Source: Kocuria sp. p3-SID1428
GTDB taxonomy: Bacteria > Actinomycetota > Actinomycetes > Actinomycetales > Micrococcaceae
Length of the DNA stretch: 29,594 nt
Reading direction: 5' to 3'
Assembly: GCF_025149945.1 (NCBI RefSeq)
Contig: NZ_JALXVH010000033.1
Location: 1 to 29,594 of the forward strand
The translations under genes were made by a program, and so were the position numbers. The notes under the pieces were generated by a model. The model saw nothing but the letters and a program-made list of their open reading frames with translations, had not been told where the DNA came from and did not search any database. Positions 10,907 through 18,558 of the stretch are shown piece after piece. How positions within the stretch are numbered: position 1 is the stretch's first letter; each line of letters begins with the position of its first letter.

Positions 10907-13035
10907 AGCTGCTCCCCCTTCTCGGCGATCTTCTCTTCCCGGGAGTCGTCCGGGAGCATGTCGAACCACTCGGCGGCGGCGGCCACGTCCTTGTCCCCGC
11001 GCCCGGACAGCGACACGACGACGATCTTCTGCGCTGCTGCCTCCTCGCCCAGCTGCTCGCGCCACGCGGCGCCGAGCTGCACGGCACCGGCCAGGGCGTG
11101 TGAGGACTCGATGGCCGGGATGATGCCCTCGGTGCGGCACAGCACCCGGAACGCGTCCATGGCCTGGTCATCCGTGATCGCCGTGTAGACGGCCCGCCCG
11201 CTGGCGGCCAGGTGGGCGTGCTCAGGACCCACGGCCGGGTAGTCCAGGCCGGCGGAGATCGAGTGCGACTCGATGGTCTGCCCGTCCTCGTCCTGCATGA
11301 GGAACGTCTTGGCACCGTGCAGCACGCCGGGACGGCCCAGCGAGATGGTCGCGGCGTGGCGCGGGGTGTCCACGCCGTCGCCGCCTGCCTCGAAGCCGTG
11401 CAGCTCGACCTCGGGGTCATCCAGGAACGCGTGGAAGATGCCGATCGCATTCGAGCCGCCGCCCACGCAGGCGGCCACGGCGTCCGGGAGGCGGCCGGTC
11501 TGCGCCAGGATCTGGGCGCGGGCCTCGTCGCCGATCTGCTGGTGGAACCAGCGGACCATGGCCGGGAAAGGATGCGGGCCGGCCGCGGTTCCCAGCAGGT
11601 AGTGGGTGGTGTCCACGGAGGACACCCAGTCGCGCAGGGCCTCGTTGATCGCGTCCTTGAGCGTCTGCGAGCCGTGCTCCACGGCCACGACCTCGGCACC
11701 CAGCAGGTTCATCCGCGCGACGTTCAGGGCCTGGCGGCGGGTGTCCTCAGCGCCCATGTAGACCACGCACTCCATGCCCAGCAGCGCGGCGGCTGTGGCC
11801 GTGGCCACGCCGTGCTGCCCCGCGCCGGTCTCGGCGATCAGACGGGTCTTGCCCATGCGCTGGGCGAGCAGTGCCTGGCCCAGCACGTTGTTGATCTTGT
11901 GCGAGCCCGTGTGATTGAGGTCCTCGCGCTTGAGGAAGACGCGGCAGCCCGCGTGGGCCCCGAAGCGCTCGGCCTCGCTGAGCAGCGACGGGCGATTGGC
12001 GTAGTCGCGCGACAGCGCCTGGAACTGCTCCAGGAACTCGGGGTCGGCCTTGGCCTTCTCGAAGGTGTCGGTGACCTGATCGAGAGCGGCGATCAGGGAC
12101 TCGGGCATCCAGCGTCCGCCGAAGTCGCCGAAGTACGGTCCCGGGGCGTCCGAGTACCTGCGCTGGCCGGCCTGGGCCTCTCGCCGGCCTCGGGCCGCGG
12201 CGCGGATCGACTCGCCGAGGGTGCGGAACTGCGCGACGGTGCCGACCGGATCCCCGGCGCGCACCAGGGCCTCACCCGTGAGCACGGCATGGGCGCCCTG
12301 TCTGGCATAGTCCTCGATCTGGCCCGGGCCGCTGACCCCGGACTCGGCGACCAGCACGGCATCGGTCGGCAGGTGCTCGGCCAGGTGCCCGAAGCGATCG
12401 GTGTCGACATCGAGGGTCTTCAGGTCGCGGGTGTTGACCCCCACGATCTTCGCCCCCACCGCCGCCGCCCGGCGGATCTCCTCCTCGGTGTGCGTCTCCA
12501 CGAGGGCCTGCATCCCGAGATCCTCGGTGACCGCCAGCAGATGGGCCAGGGCGACGTCGTCCAGGGCGGCGACGATCAGCAGGATGAGATCGGCGCCGTG
12601 GGCACGAGCCTCGTGGATCTGGTACTCGTCGACCGTGAAGTCCTTGCGCAGGACCGGCACGTCCACGGCGGCGCGCACCGCGTCCAGATCCCCCAGCGAA
12701 CCGCCGAAGCGGCGCTGCTCGGTGAGCACGGAGATCACGGCCGCTCCCCCGCGCTCATACGCCGCGGCCAGGGCGGCGGGGTCCTCGATCGGGGCCAGGG
12801 CGCCCTTGGAGGGCGAGGAGCGCTTGACCTCGGCGATGATCTCGAGCGAGTCCTGGTGCGCTCCGCGCAGCGCGGCGATGGCATCGCGGGCCGGGGCCGC
12901 CTGGGCGGCCGCTCGTCGGATCTCCTCGAGCGGCACGACGGCGCGCCGGGCCTCGAGGTCCTCGCGGACACCGTCGATGATGGAGTCGAGGACCGTTCCG
13001 GTGGCCCTCACGCTTCCCTCGGGCTGCTCGGTCAT
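10903..13035 (-). CDS. trpCB: TrpC-TrpB fusion: indole-3-glycerol-phosphate synthase / tryptophan synthase beta
   Basis: One uninterrupted 710-residue frame carries two full enzymes. Residues 1 to about 275 are TrpC, with Glu69 and Lys71 (AEVKRSSPS), Lys131 (RKDF), Glu180, Asn201 and Glu231 matching the catalytic set of the family. After a linker of roughly 18 Arg/Ala/Gln-rich residues, TrpB begins at about 294 ([14 protein letters not shown]). It contains the PLP lysine Lys380 (HTGSHKINN) and the GGGSNA phosphate loop. Around the junction (about 12150-12240) I see no ATG, GTG or TTG in any frame and no strong ribosome binding site, so a separate TrpB start is unlikely. The start is ATG at 13033-13035 with AGGAGAGGA upstream. 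TrpA follows with a 4-nt overlap. Tethering should place the synthase that makes indole-glycerol phosphate beside the TrpA-TrpB complex that consumes it (inference). Confidence 0.95.
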   Translation of the reverse strand: MTEQPEGSVRATGTVLDSIIDGVREDLEARRAVVPLEEIRRAAAQAAPARDAIAALRGAHQDSLEIIAEVKRSSPSKGALAPIEDPAALAAAYERGGAAVISVLTEQRRFGGSLGDLDAVRAAVDVPVLRKDFTVDEYQIHEARAHGADLILLIVAALDDVALAHLLAVTEDLGMQALVETHTEEEIRRAAAVGAKIVGVNTRDLKTLDVDTDRFGHLAEHLPTDAVLVAESGVSGPGQIEDYARQGAHAVLTGEALVRAGDPVGTVAQFRTLGESIRAAARGRREAQAGQRRYSDAPGPYFGDFGGRWMPESLIAALDQVTDTFEKAKADPEFLEQFQALSRDYANRPSLLSEAERFGAHAGCRVFLKREDLNHTGSHKINNVLGQALLAQRMGKTRLIAETGAGQHGVATATAAALLGMECVVYMGAEDTRRQALNVARMNLLGAEVVAVEHGSQTLKDAINEALRDWVSSVDTTHYLLGTAAGPHPFPAMVRWFHQQIGDEARAQILAQTGRLPDAVAACVGGGSNAIGIFHAFLDDPEVELHGFEAGGDGVDTPRHAATISLGRPGVLHGAKTFLMQDEDGQTIESHSISAGLDYPAVGPEHAHLAASGRAVYTAITDDQAMDAFRVLCRTEGIIPAIESSHALAGAVQLGAAWREQLGEEAAAQKIVVVSLSGRGDKDVAAAAEWFDMLPDDSREEKIAEKGEQL

Positions 13036-13081
13036 ACGGGACGTGTCCTCTCCTGGAAGTCTGTGGTGGTCGCGGCATGGA

Positions 13082-13173
13082 CCGACCCGCAGGCCGGCTG
13101 ATCCGGTGCGGGTCGGGCTGATCGCGCAGCAGGGCGATCGGTGGCTCGCCAACGCTGCGTCCGCCGGCGAGCC
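13082..13173 (-). promoter_or_regulatory. Three consecutive hairpins in the trpCB leader
   Basis: In the 145 nt before trpCB are three perfect inverted repeats: 13143-13150 with 13166-13173 (8 bp), 13120-13125 with 13134-13139 (6 bp), and 13082-13091 with 13107-13116 (10 bp). No Trp-codon-rich leader peptide is seen, so classical attenuation is not supported. The first hairpin starts 7 nt after the preceding stop codon and may be a partial terminator. The others could be control or mRNA-stability elements. Confidence 0.4.
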
Positions 13174-13180
13174 GAGCGGG

Positions 13181-13516
13181 TCAGTGCTTGAGCTCGCCGC
13201 GCTCGTACTTGCGGACCTCGCCCTCGTAGCCCATGCCCATGCCCTTGAGGACGGCGCCCACGATCAGGCCCAGGACGACGACTCCCCCGCCGACCCACAT
13301 CAGGACGCTGCCGAGCTCCTGCACGAAGCCGATCAGGCCGATGACGATGCCCACGGACATGACGGCCACGCATGCCCAGGCGGCGACCGTGTTCCCGTGA
13401 CCGACGTAGCCGGTGTGGTCCAGGACGATGACATCCGGGCCGTGGGCCTCGCGCTCGGCCTCGAGGCGGGCTGCGGCCTCCGACGGTGCGGCGGAGCTGG
13501 TGGTCGCGTGCGACAT
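13181..13516 (-). CDS. Small two-helix membrane protein of the trp cluster (DUF6704-like)
   Basis: A 111-residue protein with a polar N-terminus (about 1-43), a motif [11 protein letters not shown] (about 40-50), and two hydrophobic segments (about 45-65 and 70-90). A short charged tail ([15 protein letters not shown]) follows. Similar small proteins with an HG...AAW motif sit between the Trp-associated membrane protein and trpC in related actinobacteria. I believe this is the DUF6704 family, but that name is from memory. The function is unknown; position suggests a link to tryptophan metabolism or simply conserved synteny. The ATG has GGGAG about 11 nt upstream. It is separated from its neighbours by 132 nt and 145 nt. 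Confidence 0.8.
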   Translation of the reverse strand: MSHATTSSAAPSEAAARLEAEREAHGPDVIVLDHTGYVGHGNTVAAWACVAVMSVGIVIGLIGFVQELGSVLMWVGGGVVVLGLIVGAVLKGMGMGYEGEVRKYERGELKH

Positions 13517-13648
13517 GGGTTCAGGTCTCCCTGCGGTGCTCGGGGTCGGGCCCCTCGTGCGGGGCGCCGACCAGTGATGGCGGTGCTGGACTCCATTGTG
13601 CCACTGACCGCGACTGTGACGCTCAGCGACAGGTGCGGAAGCGGCGGT

Positions 13649-14245
13649 TCAGGAGCCGGTGGGGTCGCGCCCTTCGGTCAGGGCATCCCACGAGTCGATG
13701 TCATCGCGGCGGTCCGACTCGCGCTCGTCCTCGCCTGCGGCCCGGCGCTGAGCCGTGCCGCGCTCGAAGCGCGAGGGGCCCGCAGCGGCCCAGGTCCGTG
13801 CCGAGACCAGGGCCCAGAGACCGCCGAGGATCACGAGGGCCGAGGCCGCGGCGCACAGCCAGGGCCCGGCCGTGAGCTCGTGCTCGGCTCCCGTGCCGAC
13901 CACGCCGGTCATCTCCCCGACGACGCCCTCGGAGACGCCGACAGGATCGGCGATCGCGCCGATCACGGCGATCAGCGAGCCCAGCCCGGAAGCGGCGATC
14001 ACCAGGGCCACGACCGGTCGCATGCGAGGACCGGCGATGGTCAGCGCCACCGCACCGGCCATGGCGACCAGTCCGAGGGCCGAGACAGCAGGAGCGGCGT
14101 CGCTGCCGCGCACGTCCACGTCGATCTGCGAGACCGCGGTGGCCACACTCGCGTGGACCCAGGTCATGGCGGAGGTGCCGAACAGCACGGCCCCCAGGGC
14201 CAGGCACAGCAGGACCACGATCGGCTTGCGCCGCAGGGCTGTCAT
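13649..14245 (-). CDS. Trp biosynthesis-associated membrane protein (TIGR02234 family)
   Basis: A 198-residue protein with four predicted membrane segments (about 8-28, 52-72, 77-97 and 128-148) and a charged, Arg/Asp/Glu-rich cytosolic tail of about 45 residues. Location and topology match the family found beside trpE in actinobacteria (Rv1610 in M. tuberculosis). The sequence TSAMTWVHA after the first helix is typical. The biochemical role is unknown; roles in Trp transport or enzyme anchoring have only been guessed. Its ATG overlaps the trpE stop as ATGA, so it is translationally coupled to trpE. Confidence 0.88.
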   Translation of the reverse strand: MTALRRKPIVVLLCLALGAVLFGTSAMTWVHASVATAVSQIDVDVRGSDAAPAVSALGLVAMAGAVALTIAGPRMRPVVALVIAASGLGSLIAVIGAIADPVGVSEGVVGEMTGVVGTGAEHELTAGPWLCAAASALVILGGLWALVSARTWAAAGPSRFERGTAQRRAAGEDERESDRRDDIDSWDALTEGRDPTGS

Positions 14246-15849
14246 CGGGCGGCTCCCGCGGCATCGTCGAACTGCTGCCGGGCCTCAGCGCCCAGACGGC
14301 GCGGGCGGCGCACGGACTGGGCGGCCAGGGCTGCGCGCAGCGGCGCCGCGGCCTTGTTCAGCGACTCGAGCGCCTCGGTCTCCGGGACGGAGTCGGCCAC
14401 GATCCCGCCGCCGGCCTGGACGTAGGCGCGTCCGTCGACGAGCAGCGCCGAGCGGATGGCGATGGCCACGTCCATGGAGCCGGCGAAGTCCATGTAGCCG
14501 ACCACTCCGCCGTAGACGGCGCGGCGCCGCGGCTCGTACTGGTCGAGCAGCTTCAGGGCGCGCGGTTTGGGCGCCCCGGACAGCGTGCCGGCGGGGAAGG
14601 CCGCGGCCAGGACGTCGTAGGCGCTCACGTCCGGGCGCATGCGCCCGACCACGTTGGAGCACAGGTGCATGATGTGGCTGAACCGCTCGATCGCCATGAA
14701 CTCGGTGACCTCCACCGAGCCCGGCTCGCAGACCTTGGAGAGATCGTTGCGCGAGAGGTCCACCAGCATGAGGTGCTCGGCGCGCTCCTTCTCATCGGCC
14801 AGCAGCTCCTGCCCCAGCGCCTGATCCTGCTCCGCCGTGGCCCCGCGGGGACGGGAGCCGGCGATCGGGTGGGTGACGACCTGGCCGTCCGAGACGTTCA
14901 CGAGCGCCTCCGGGGAGGAGCCGACCACGTGGAAGGGCCGGCCGTCGGCGTCCTCGAATGCGTAGAGGTACATGTAGGGACTCGGGTTGATCGAGCGCAG
15001 CATGCGGTAGACCTCCAGCGGATCCGCCGAGCACTCGACCTCGAAGCGCCGGGAGATCACGACCTGGAAGATCTCGCCGTCCACGATGGCCCTCTTGGCC
15101 TCCTCGATCGCGCTGAGGAAGTCCTCGCGCGGCCAGGACTGCTCGACGGCCTCCTCGATCCGGTCCCGGTCGATCACATCCTGGGCGATCGAGACCGGGG
15201 ACTGCGGCGACGGCCGGTCGAGCTTCTCGAGCATGGCGTCCAGACGCTCGACGGCATCCCGCCAGGCCTCATCCACGCGCCCGTCGGTGCCGTCGGCGTT
15301 GTAGGCATTGGCCACGAGCGTCACGGAGCCGTCCGTGTTGTCGTGCACGGCCATCTCCGAGACCAGGTTCATGGCCAGCTCAGGGATGCCCAGATCGTCC
15401 TGGGGCGGATCGGGCAGCTTCTCCCAGCGGCGCACGACCTCCCAGCCCAGGAAGCCGACCATGCCCGAGGACAGCGGCGGCGCGTCCTGGAAGCGCTCGG
15501 TGGCCAGCACGGACAGCGTCTCGCGCAGCGCCTCGACCGGGCTGCCGTCCACCGGCAGACCGACGGGGACGTCGCCGAGCCAGTGCGCCTGGCCGTCTCT
15601 GCTGATCAGGGTGGCGCGCGATCCCGCGCCGATGAACGACCAGCGCGACCAGATGCCCTGGGCGGCGGACTCCATCAGGAAGGTGCCCGACGGCGCCGTG
15701 CCGTCCTCGCTCAGCACCAGGCTGCGGTAGATCCCGATCGGGGTCAGCGCATCGGCCATCACCGTGGTGCGCACGGGGATGACGCGGTGATGCTTCGCCA
15801 GCTCCCGGAACTCCTCGAGACTCGGGGAGACGGTGCCCATCTGGTGCAT
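14242..15849 (-). CDS. trpE: Anthranilate synthase component I
   Basis: Makes anthranilate from chorismate with ammonia or glutamine nitrogen, the first committed step to tryptophan. At 535 residues it has the N-terminal regulatory domain (FLMESAA is the Trp-sensing LLES-type motif) and the chorismate-binding domain (PIAGSRPRG, DEKERAEHLMLVDLSRND, GAPKPRA, YGGVVGYMDF). I place the start at the ATG 15847-15849, preceded by AGGAAGAAG; conserved sequence (MGTVSPSLEEF) begins three codons later. An upstream in-frame ATG at 15906 would add 19 non-conserved residues. No trpG (amidotransferase) is adjacent, as is usual in this lineage; it must be supplied from elsewhere. Confidence 0.96.
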   Translation of the reverse strand: MHQMGTVSPSLEEFRELAKHHRVIPVRTTVMADALTPIGIYRSLVLSEDGTAPSGTFLMESAAQGIWSRWSFIGAGSRATLISRDGQAHWLGDVPVGLPVDGSPVEALRETLSVLATERFQDAPPLSSGMVGFLGWEVVRRWEKLPDPPQDDLGIPELAMNLVSEMAVHDNTDGSVTLVANAYNADGTDGRVDEAWRDAVERLDAMLEKLDRPSPQSPVSIAQDVIDRDRIEEAVEQSWPREDFLSAIEEAKRAIVDGEIFQVVISRRFEVECSADPLEVYRMLRSINPSPYMYLYAFEDADGRPFHVVGSSPEALVNVSDGQVVTHPIAGSRPRGATAEQDQALGQELLADEKERAEHLMLVDLSRNDLSKVCEPGSVEVTEFMAIERFSHIMHLCSNVVGRMRPDVSAYDVLAAAFPAGTLSGAPKPRALKLLDQYEPRRRAVYGGVVGYMDFAGSMDVAIAIRSALLVDGRAYVQAGGGIVADSVPETEALESLNKAAAPLRAALAAQSVRRPRRLGAEARQQFDDAAGAAR

Positions 15850-15948
15850 GATGCGACTTCTTCCTGCCGGGAGATCCCGGCCGTGATCTGGGTGCCGGTC
15901 CGTCATGGCGGGGCGCTCCAGGCAGGCTGCAGCGACCGCGCCGGCGCC

Positions 15949-16341
15949 TCAGCGCTCGCCCTGGACCGCCTGCAGCTGCCGGTCATCGAAGCATGTGCGC
16001 GTTCCTGTGTGGCAGGCCGGGCCCACCTGATCGACCTCGACCAGCAGGGCATCGCCGTCGCAGTCCAGGCTGATGCGGCGCACGAGCTGGATGTTCCCGG
16101 AGGTGTCGCCCTTGCGCCACAGCTCCTGCCGGGAGCGGGACCAGAACGTCACGCGACCGGTGGTGAGGGTGCGGTGCACAGCCTCCTCGTCCATCCAGCC
16201 GAGCATGAGCACCTCTCGGGTGTCGTGCTGCTGGATGATCGCGGCCACGAGGCCGTCGGCATCGCGCTTCAAGCGCGCGGCGACCGCGGGGTCCAGCTCG
16301 GGCGAGGACGGGCGGGCTGAGGGGCTGGGCTGTTCGTACAT
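15949..16341 (-). CDS. hisI: Phosphoribosyl-AMP cyclohydrolase
   Basis: Third step of histidine synthesis, hydrolytic opening of phosphoribosyl-AMP. The 130-residue length is right for a stand-alone HisI, with HisE encoded separately. Motifs seen are [28 protein letters not shown] and SGN near the middle, the metal-site CDGDALL, and the C-terminal CHTGTRTCF with its zinc cysteines. Start is ATG at 16339-16341 directly after an in-frame GTG (16342-16344). Neither has a clear ribosome binding site, while a -10-like TATAGT lies 5-8 nt upstream. The transcript may therefore be leaderless. trpE follows 99 nt later, so hisI and trpE may share a transcript. Confidence 0.95.
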   Translation of the reverse strand: MYEQPSPSARPSSPELDPAVAARLKRDADGLVAAIIQQHDTREVLMLGWMDEEAVHRTLTTGRVTFWSRSRQELWRKGDTSGNIQLVRRISLDCDGDALLVEVDQVGPACHTGTRTCFDDRQLQAVQGER

Positions 16342-16349
16342 CACCGGAC

Positions 16350-16355
16350 ACTATA
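16350..16355 (-). promoter_or_regulatory. Candidate -10 for leaderless hisI transcript
   Basis: TATAGT on the minus strand fits the actinobacterial TAnnnT -10 consensus. It ends 8 nt before the hisI ATG and 5 nt before the adjoining GTG, which is the distance expected from a -10 to a transcription start. No good -35 is seen. Confidence 0.45.
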
Positions 16356-16412
16356 GGCCCGCGCTCGGACGCCTCGGCCGCGCAGCTCGGCTCAGCGCTC
16401 GCAGCGATCCGC

Positions 16413-17177
16413 TCAGCGGACCTCGTGGCCCTCGGCGCGCAGCGCCGCCTTGACCTCGGCGATGGCGTCGACCGGCCCGAAGTGGAAGATCGAGGCTGCC
16501 AGCACGGCATCGGCGCCGGCGGCCACGGCGGGCGGGAAGTCTGCCGGACCGCCTGCACCTCCCGAGGCGATCAGGGGAACGCTCACCGCCGAGCGGACCT
16601 CCCGGATCATCTCCAGGTCGAAGCCCTCCCGTGTGCCGTCGGCATCCATCGAGTTGAGCAGGATCTCCCCGACTCCGCGGCGCTCGGCCTCGGCAGCCCA
16701 TTCGACCGCGTCGATCCCGGTGAGCTCCCGGCCGCCGTGCGTGGTGACCTCGAAGCCCGAAGCCGTTGTGCCCGTGCGCTTGGCATCGCAGGACAGCACG
16801 AGCACCTGATTGCCGAAGCGGCGGGTGATCTCGTCGATCACGTCCGGGCGCTTGATCGCCGCCGTGTTGATCGAGGCCTTGTCCGCCCCGCAGCGCAGCA
16901 GACGATCAACATCTTCGGCGGTGCGCACGCCGCCGCCCACGGTCAGCGGGATGAACACCCGATCCGCGGTGCGAGCGACGACGTCGAACGTGGTGGCCCG
17001 ATCCGAGGACGAGGCGGTGACGTCCAGGAAGGTCAGCTCATCGGCGCCGGCCTCGTTGTACCGGGCCGCCAGCTCGACCGGATCGCCTGCATCGCGCAGG
17101 TTCTCGAAGTTGACGCCCTTCACGACACGCCCGGCGTCGACGTCCAGACACGGGATGACGCGGATGGCCACACTCAC
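16413..17177 (-). CDS. hisF: Imidazole glycerol phosphate synthase subunit HisF
   Basis: Cyclase subunit that, with HisH, converts PRFAR plus ammonia to imidazole glycerol phosphate and AICAR. It is a 254-residue (beta/alpha)8 barrel. The two catalytic aspartates are Asp12 ([14 protein letters not shown]) and Asp131 (LSCDAKR), and both half-barrel phosphate loops are present (LTVGGGVR and IASGGAGG). Start is GTG at 17175-17177 with AAGGAGAAG upstream, giving the family's usual N-terminus; an ATG 8 codons upstream lacks support. The partner genes hisH and hisA are not in this window. It lies 93 nt after hisG and 71 nt before hisI. Confidence 0.96.
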   Translation of the reverse strand: MSVAIRVIPCLDVDAGRVVKGVNFENLRDAGDPVELAARYNEAGADELTFLDVTASSSDRATTFDVVARTADRVFIPLTVGGGVRTAEDVDRLLRCGADKASINTAAIKRPDVIDEITRRFGNQVLVLSCDAKRTGTTASGFEVTTHGGRELTGIDAVEWAAEAERRGVGEILLNSMDADGTREGFDLEMIREVRSAVSVPLIASGGAGGPADFPPAVAAGADAVLAASIFHFGPVDAIAEVKAALRAEGHEVR

Positions 17178-17270
17178 GGCTTCTCCTTGCATTGCCCGCA
17201 CATGCGGGCTGGTGATCGAGGTGGATCAGGTCCTCTGACGGTCGCTGAAGCTGCACAGCGACTCGCGGCC

Positions 17271-18116
17271 TCAGAGCCGGGCCGCGTGGATCGGCGAGAC
17301 CAGGATGGCCCGGGCGCCCACGGCGTAGAGCTCGTCCATGACCTTGTTGGTATCTGCCCGGCGGACCATGGCCCTCACCGCCATGGCCCCGCGGTGACCC
17401 AGCGGCGAGATGGTGGGGCCTTCCATGCCGGGGGTCACGGCCGTGGCGGCCTCGAGCAGGTCCTCAGTGATGTCGTAGTCGATCATCACGTACTGCCTGG
17501 CCACGAGCACGCCCTGGATGCGTCGGCGCAGGACCTCCAGGCCCTCGGCCTCCGCCTTGGCGGCGTTGCGGATGAGCAGGGCCTCGGAGCGCATGATCGG
17601 CTCGCCGAAGATCTCCAGTCCGGCCGCCCGCAGCGTGTTGCCGGTCTCCACGACGTCGGCGATGGCATCTGCGACGCCCAGGCGGATCGAGGACTCGACG
17701 GCTCCGTCCAGGCGCACGACCTCGGCCTGGACTCCCTGCTGCGCCAGGTGGCGGCGCAGCAGGCTGTCGTAGCTGGTGGCCACGCGGCGGCCCTCGAGGT
17801 CCTGCAGCGAGGAGAACTGCCCGGCCGGGCCGGCGAAGCGGAACGTCGAGCGGGCGAAGTCCAGGCCCAGGTCCTCGACGGCGTCAGCCTCGGAGTCCAG
17901 CAGCAGGTCGCGGCCGGTGATCCCGACATCCAGCACTCCTCCCCCGACGTAGACGGCGATATCGCGCGGACGCAGGTAGAAGAACTCGACGTGGTTCTCC
18001 GGGTCGACCAGCACGAGCTCTCGGCTGTCGCGGCGCTGGCGGTAGCCCGCCTCGCTCAGCATGGCGGCGGCGGACTCTGACAGGGCGCCCTTGTTGGGCA
18101 CGGCGACGCGCAGCAT
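17271..18116 (-). CDS. hisG: ATP phosphoribosyltransferase, long form
   Basis: First and feedback-controlled step of histidine synthesis, joining ATP and PRPP. The 281-residue length, with a C-terminal part of about 75 residues (ITEDLLEAATAVTPGMEGPTI onward) that matches the ACT-like regulatory domain, identifies the long form that binds histidine itself. The catalytic core includes LRVAVPNKGAL, the DVGITGRD loop, and a PRPP-binding region around DAIADVVETGNTL. The ATG has AGGAG about 11 nt upstream. It follows hisE by 82 nt, the usual hisE-hisG pair of actinobacteria. Confidence 0.96.
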   Translation of the reverse strand: MLRVAVPNKGALSESAAAMLSEAGYRQRRDSRELVLVDPENHVEFFYLRPRDIAVYVGGGVLDVGITGRDLLLDSEADAVEDLGLDFARSTFRFAGPAGQFSSLQDLEGRRVATSYDSLLRRHLAQQGVQAEVVRLDGAVESSIRLGVADAIADVVETGNTLRAAGLEIFGEPIMRSEALLIRNAAKAEAEGLEVLRRRIQGVLVARQYVMIDYDITEDLLEAATAVTPGMEGPTISPLGHRGAMAVRAMVRRADTNKVMDELYAVGARAILVSPIHAARL

Positions 18117-18198
18117 GGTCGGTGATCGCTCCTGAGGATTCGTGCGGCGGATTACGTTCAGGGTGAGGGCGAGCCGGGGCCTTCCGAGCCGGGTGGGC

Positions 18199-18462
18199 TC
18201 AGAGGTGGTTGTAGACGTCCTCGAGGGAGATGCCCTTGGCCACCATCATCACCTGCAGGTGATACAGCAGCTGGGAGATCTCCTCGGCGGCCTCGTCGTG
18301 GGTCTCGTGCTCGCAGGCCATCCAGACCTCGGCGGCCTCCTCGACCACCTTCTTCCCGATGCCGTGGACTCCGCGGTCCAGCTCGGCGACGGTCCCCGAG
18401 CCCTCGGGGCGGGTTTCGGCCTTCTCTGTGATCTCTGCGAAGAGCTGCTCGAACGTTTTCAC
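18199..18462 (-). CDS. hisE: Phosphoribosyl-ATP pyrophosphatase
   Basis: Second step of histidine synthesis, removing pyrophosphate from phosphoribosyl-ATP. This is an 87-residue all-alpha MazG-like protein with [16 protein letters not shown] and the acidic metal-binding helix [16 protein letters not shown] intact. I choose GTG at 18460-18462, giving the family's standard start [11 protein letters not shown]. Another GTG three codons upstream (18469-18471) is possible. A TAGGGT element ends 7 nt before the chosen GTG, so the mRNA may be leaderless. It is the first gene of the his/trp block here. Upstream lies the accessory module in the same orientation. Confidence 0.94.
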   Translation of the reverse strand: MKTFEQLFAEITEKAETRPEGSGTVAELDRGVHGIGKKVVEEAAEVWMACEHETHDEAAEEISQLLYHLQVMMVAKGISLEDVYNHL

Positions 18463-18469
18463 GGGCCTC

Positions 18470-18475
18470 ACCCTA
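18470..18475 (-). promoter_or_regulatory. Candidate -10 for hisE
   Basis: TAGGGT on the minus strand matches TAnnnT and is separated by 7 nt from the hisE GTG. That places the transcription start at or next to the start codon. No clear -35 was found. Confidence 0.45.
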
Positions 18476-18507
18476 TCCTGCGGCGGCGGGGTGCTCCCGC
18501 GCGCAGC

Positions 18508-18532
18508 CCGTCCGCTGTCGGTGCCCGGACGG
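18508..18532 (-). terminator. Hairpin after the FAD/NAD(P)-binding protein gene
   Basis: A perfect 7-bp stem (CCGTCCG/CGGACGG) with an 11-nt loop lies 26 nt past the stop codon of the FAD-binding protein gene and upstream of the hisE promoter. No U-run follows. A terminator here would insulate the two transcription units. Confidence 0.4.
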
Positions 18533-18558
18533 TGCGAGCCTCCCGGCGTCGCGGCGCT

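Noticed and set aside
12140..12260. Two separate trpC and trpB genes joined by an annotation error
   Set aside because: No stop codon, start codon or ribosome binding site is present in any frame at the junction, so a fused product is the simplest reading.
13049..13181. Tryptophan attenuator leader peptide before trpCB
   Set aside because: Hairpins are present but no short frame with consecutive Trp codons was found.
12401..14425. 674-codon plus-strand open frame
   Set aside because: It is antisense to trpCB and the two membrane protein genes, has no ribosome binding site or motif, and changes composition along its length.
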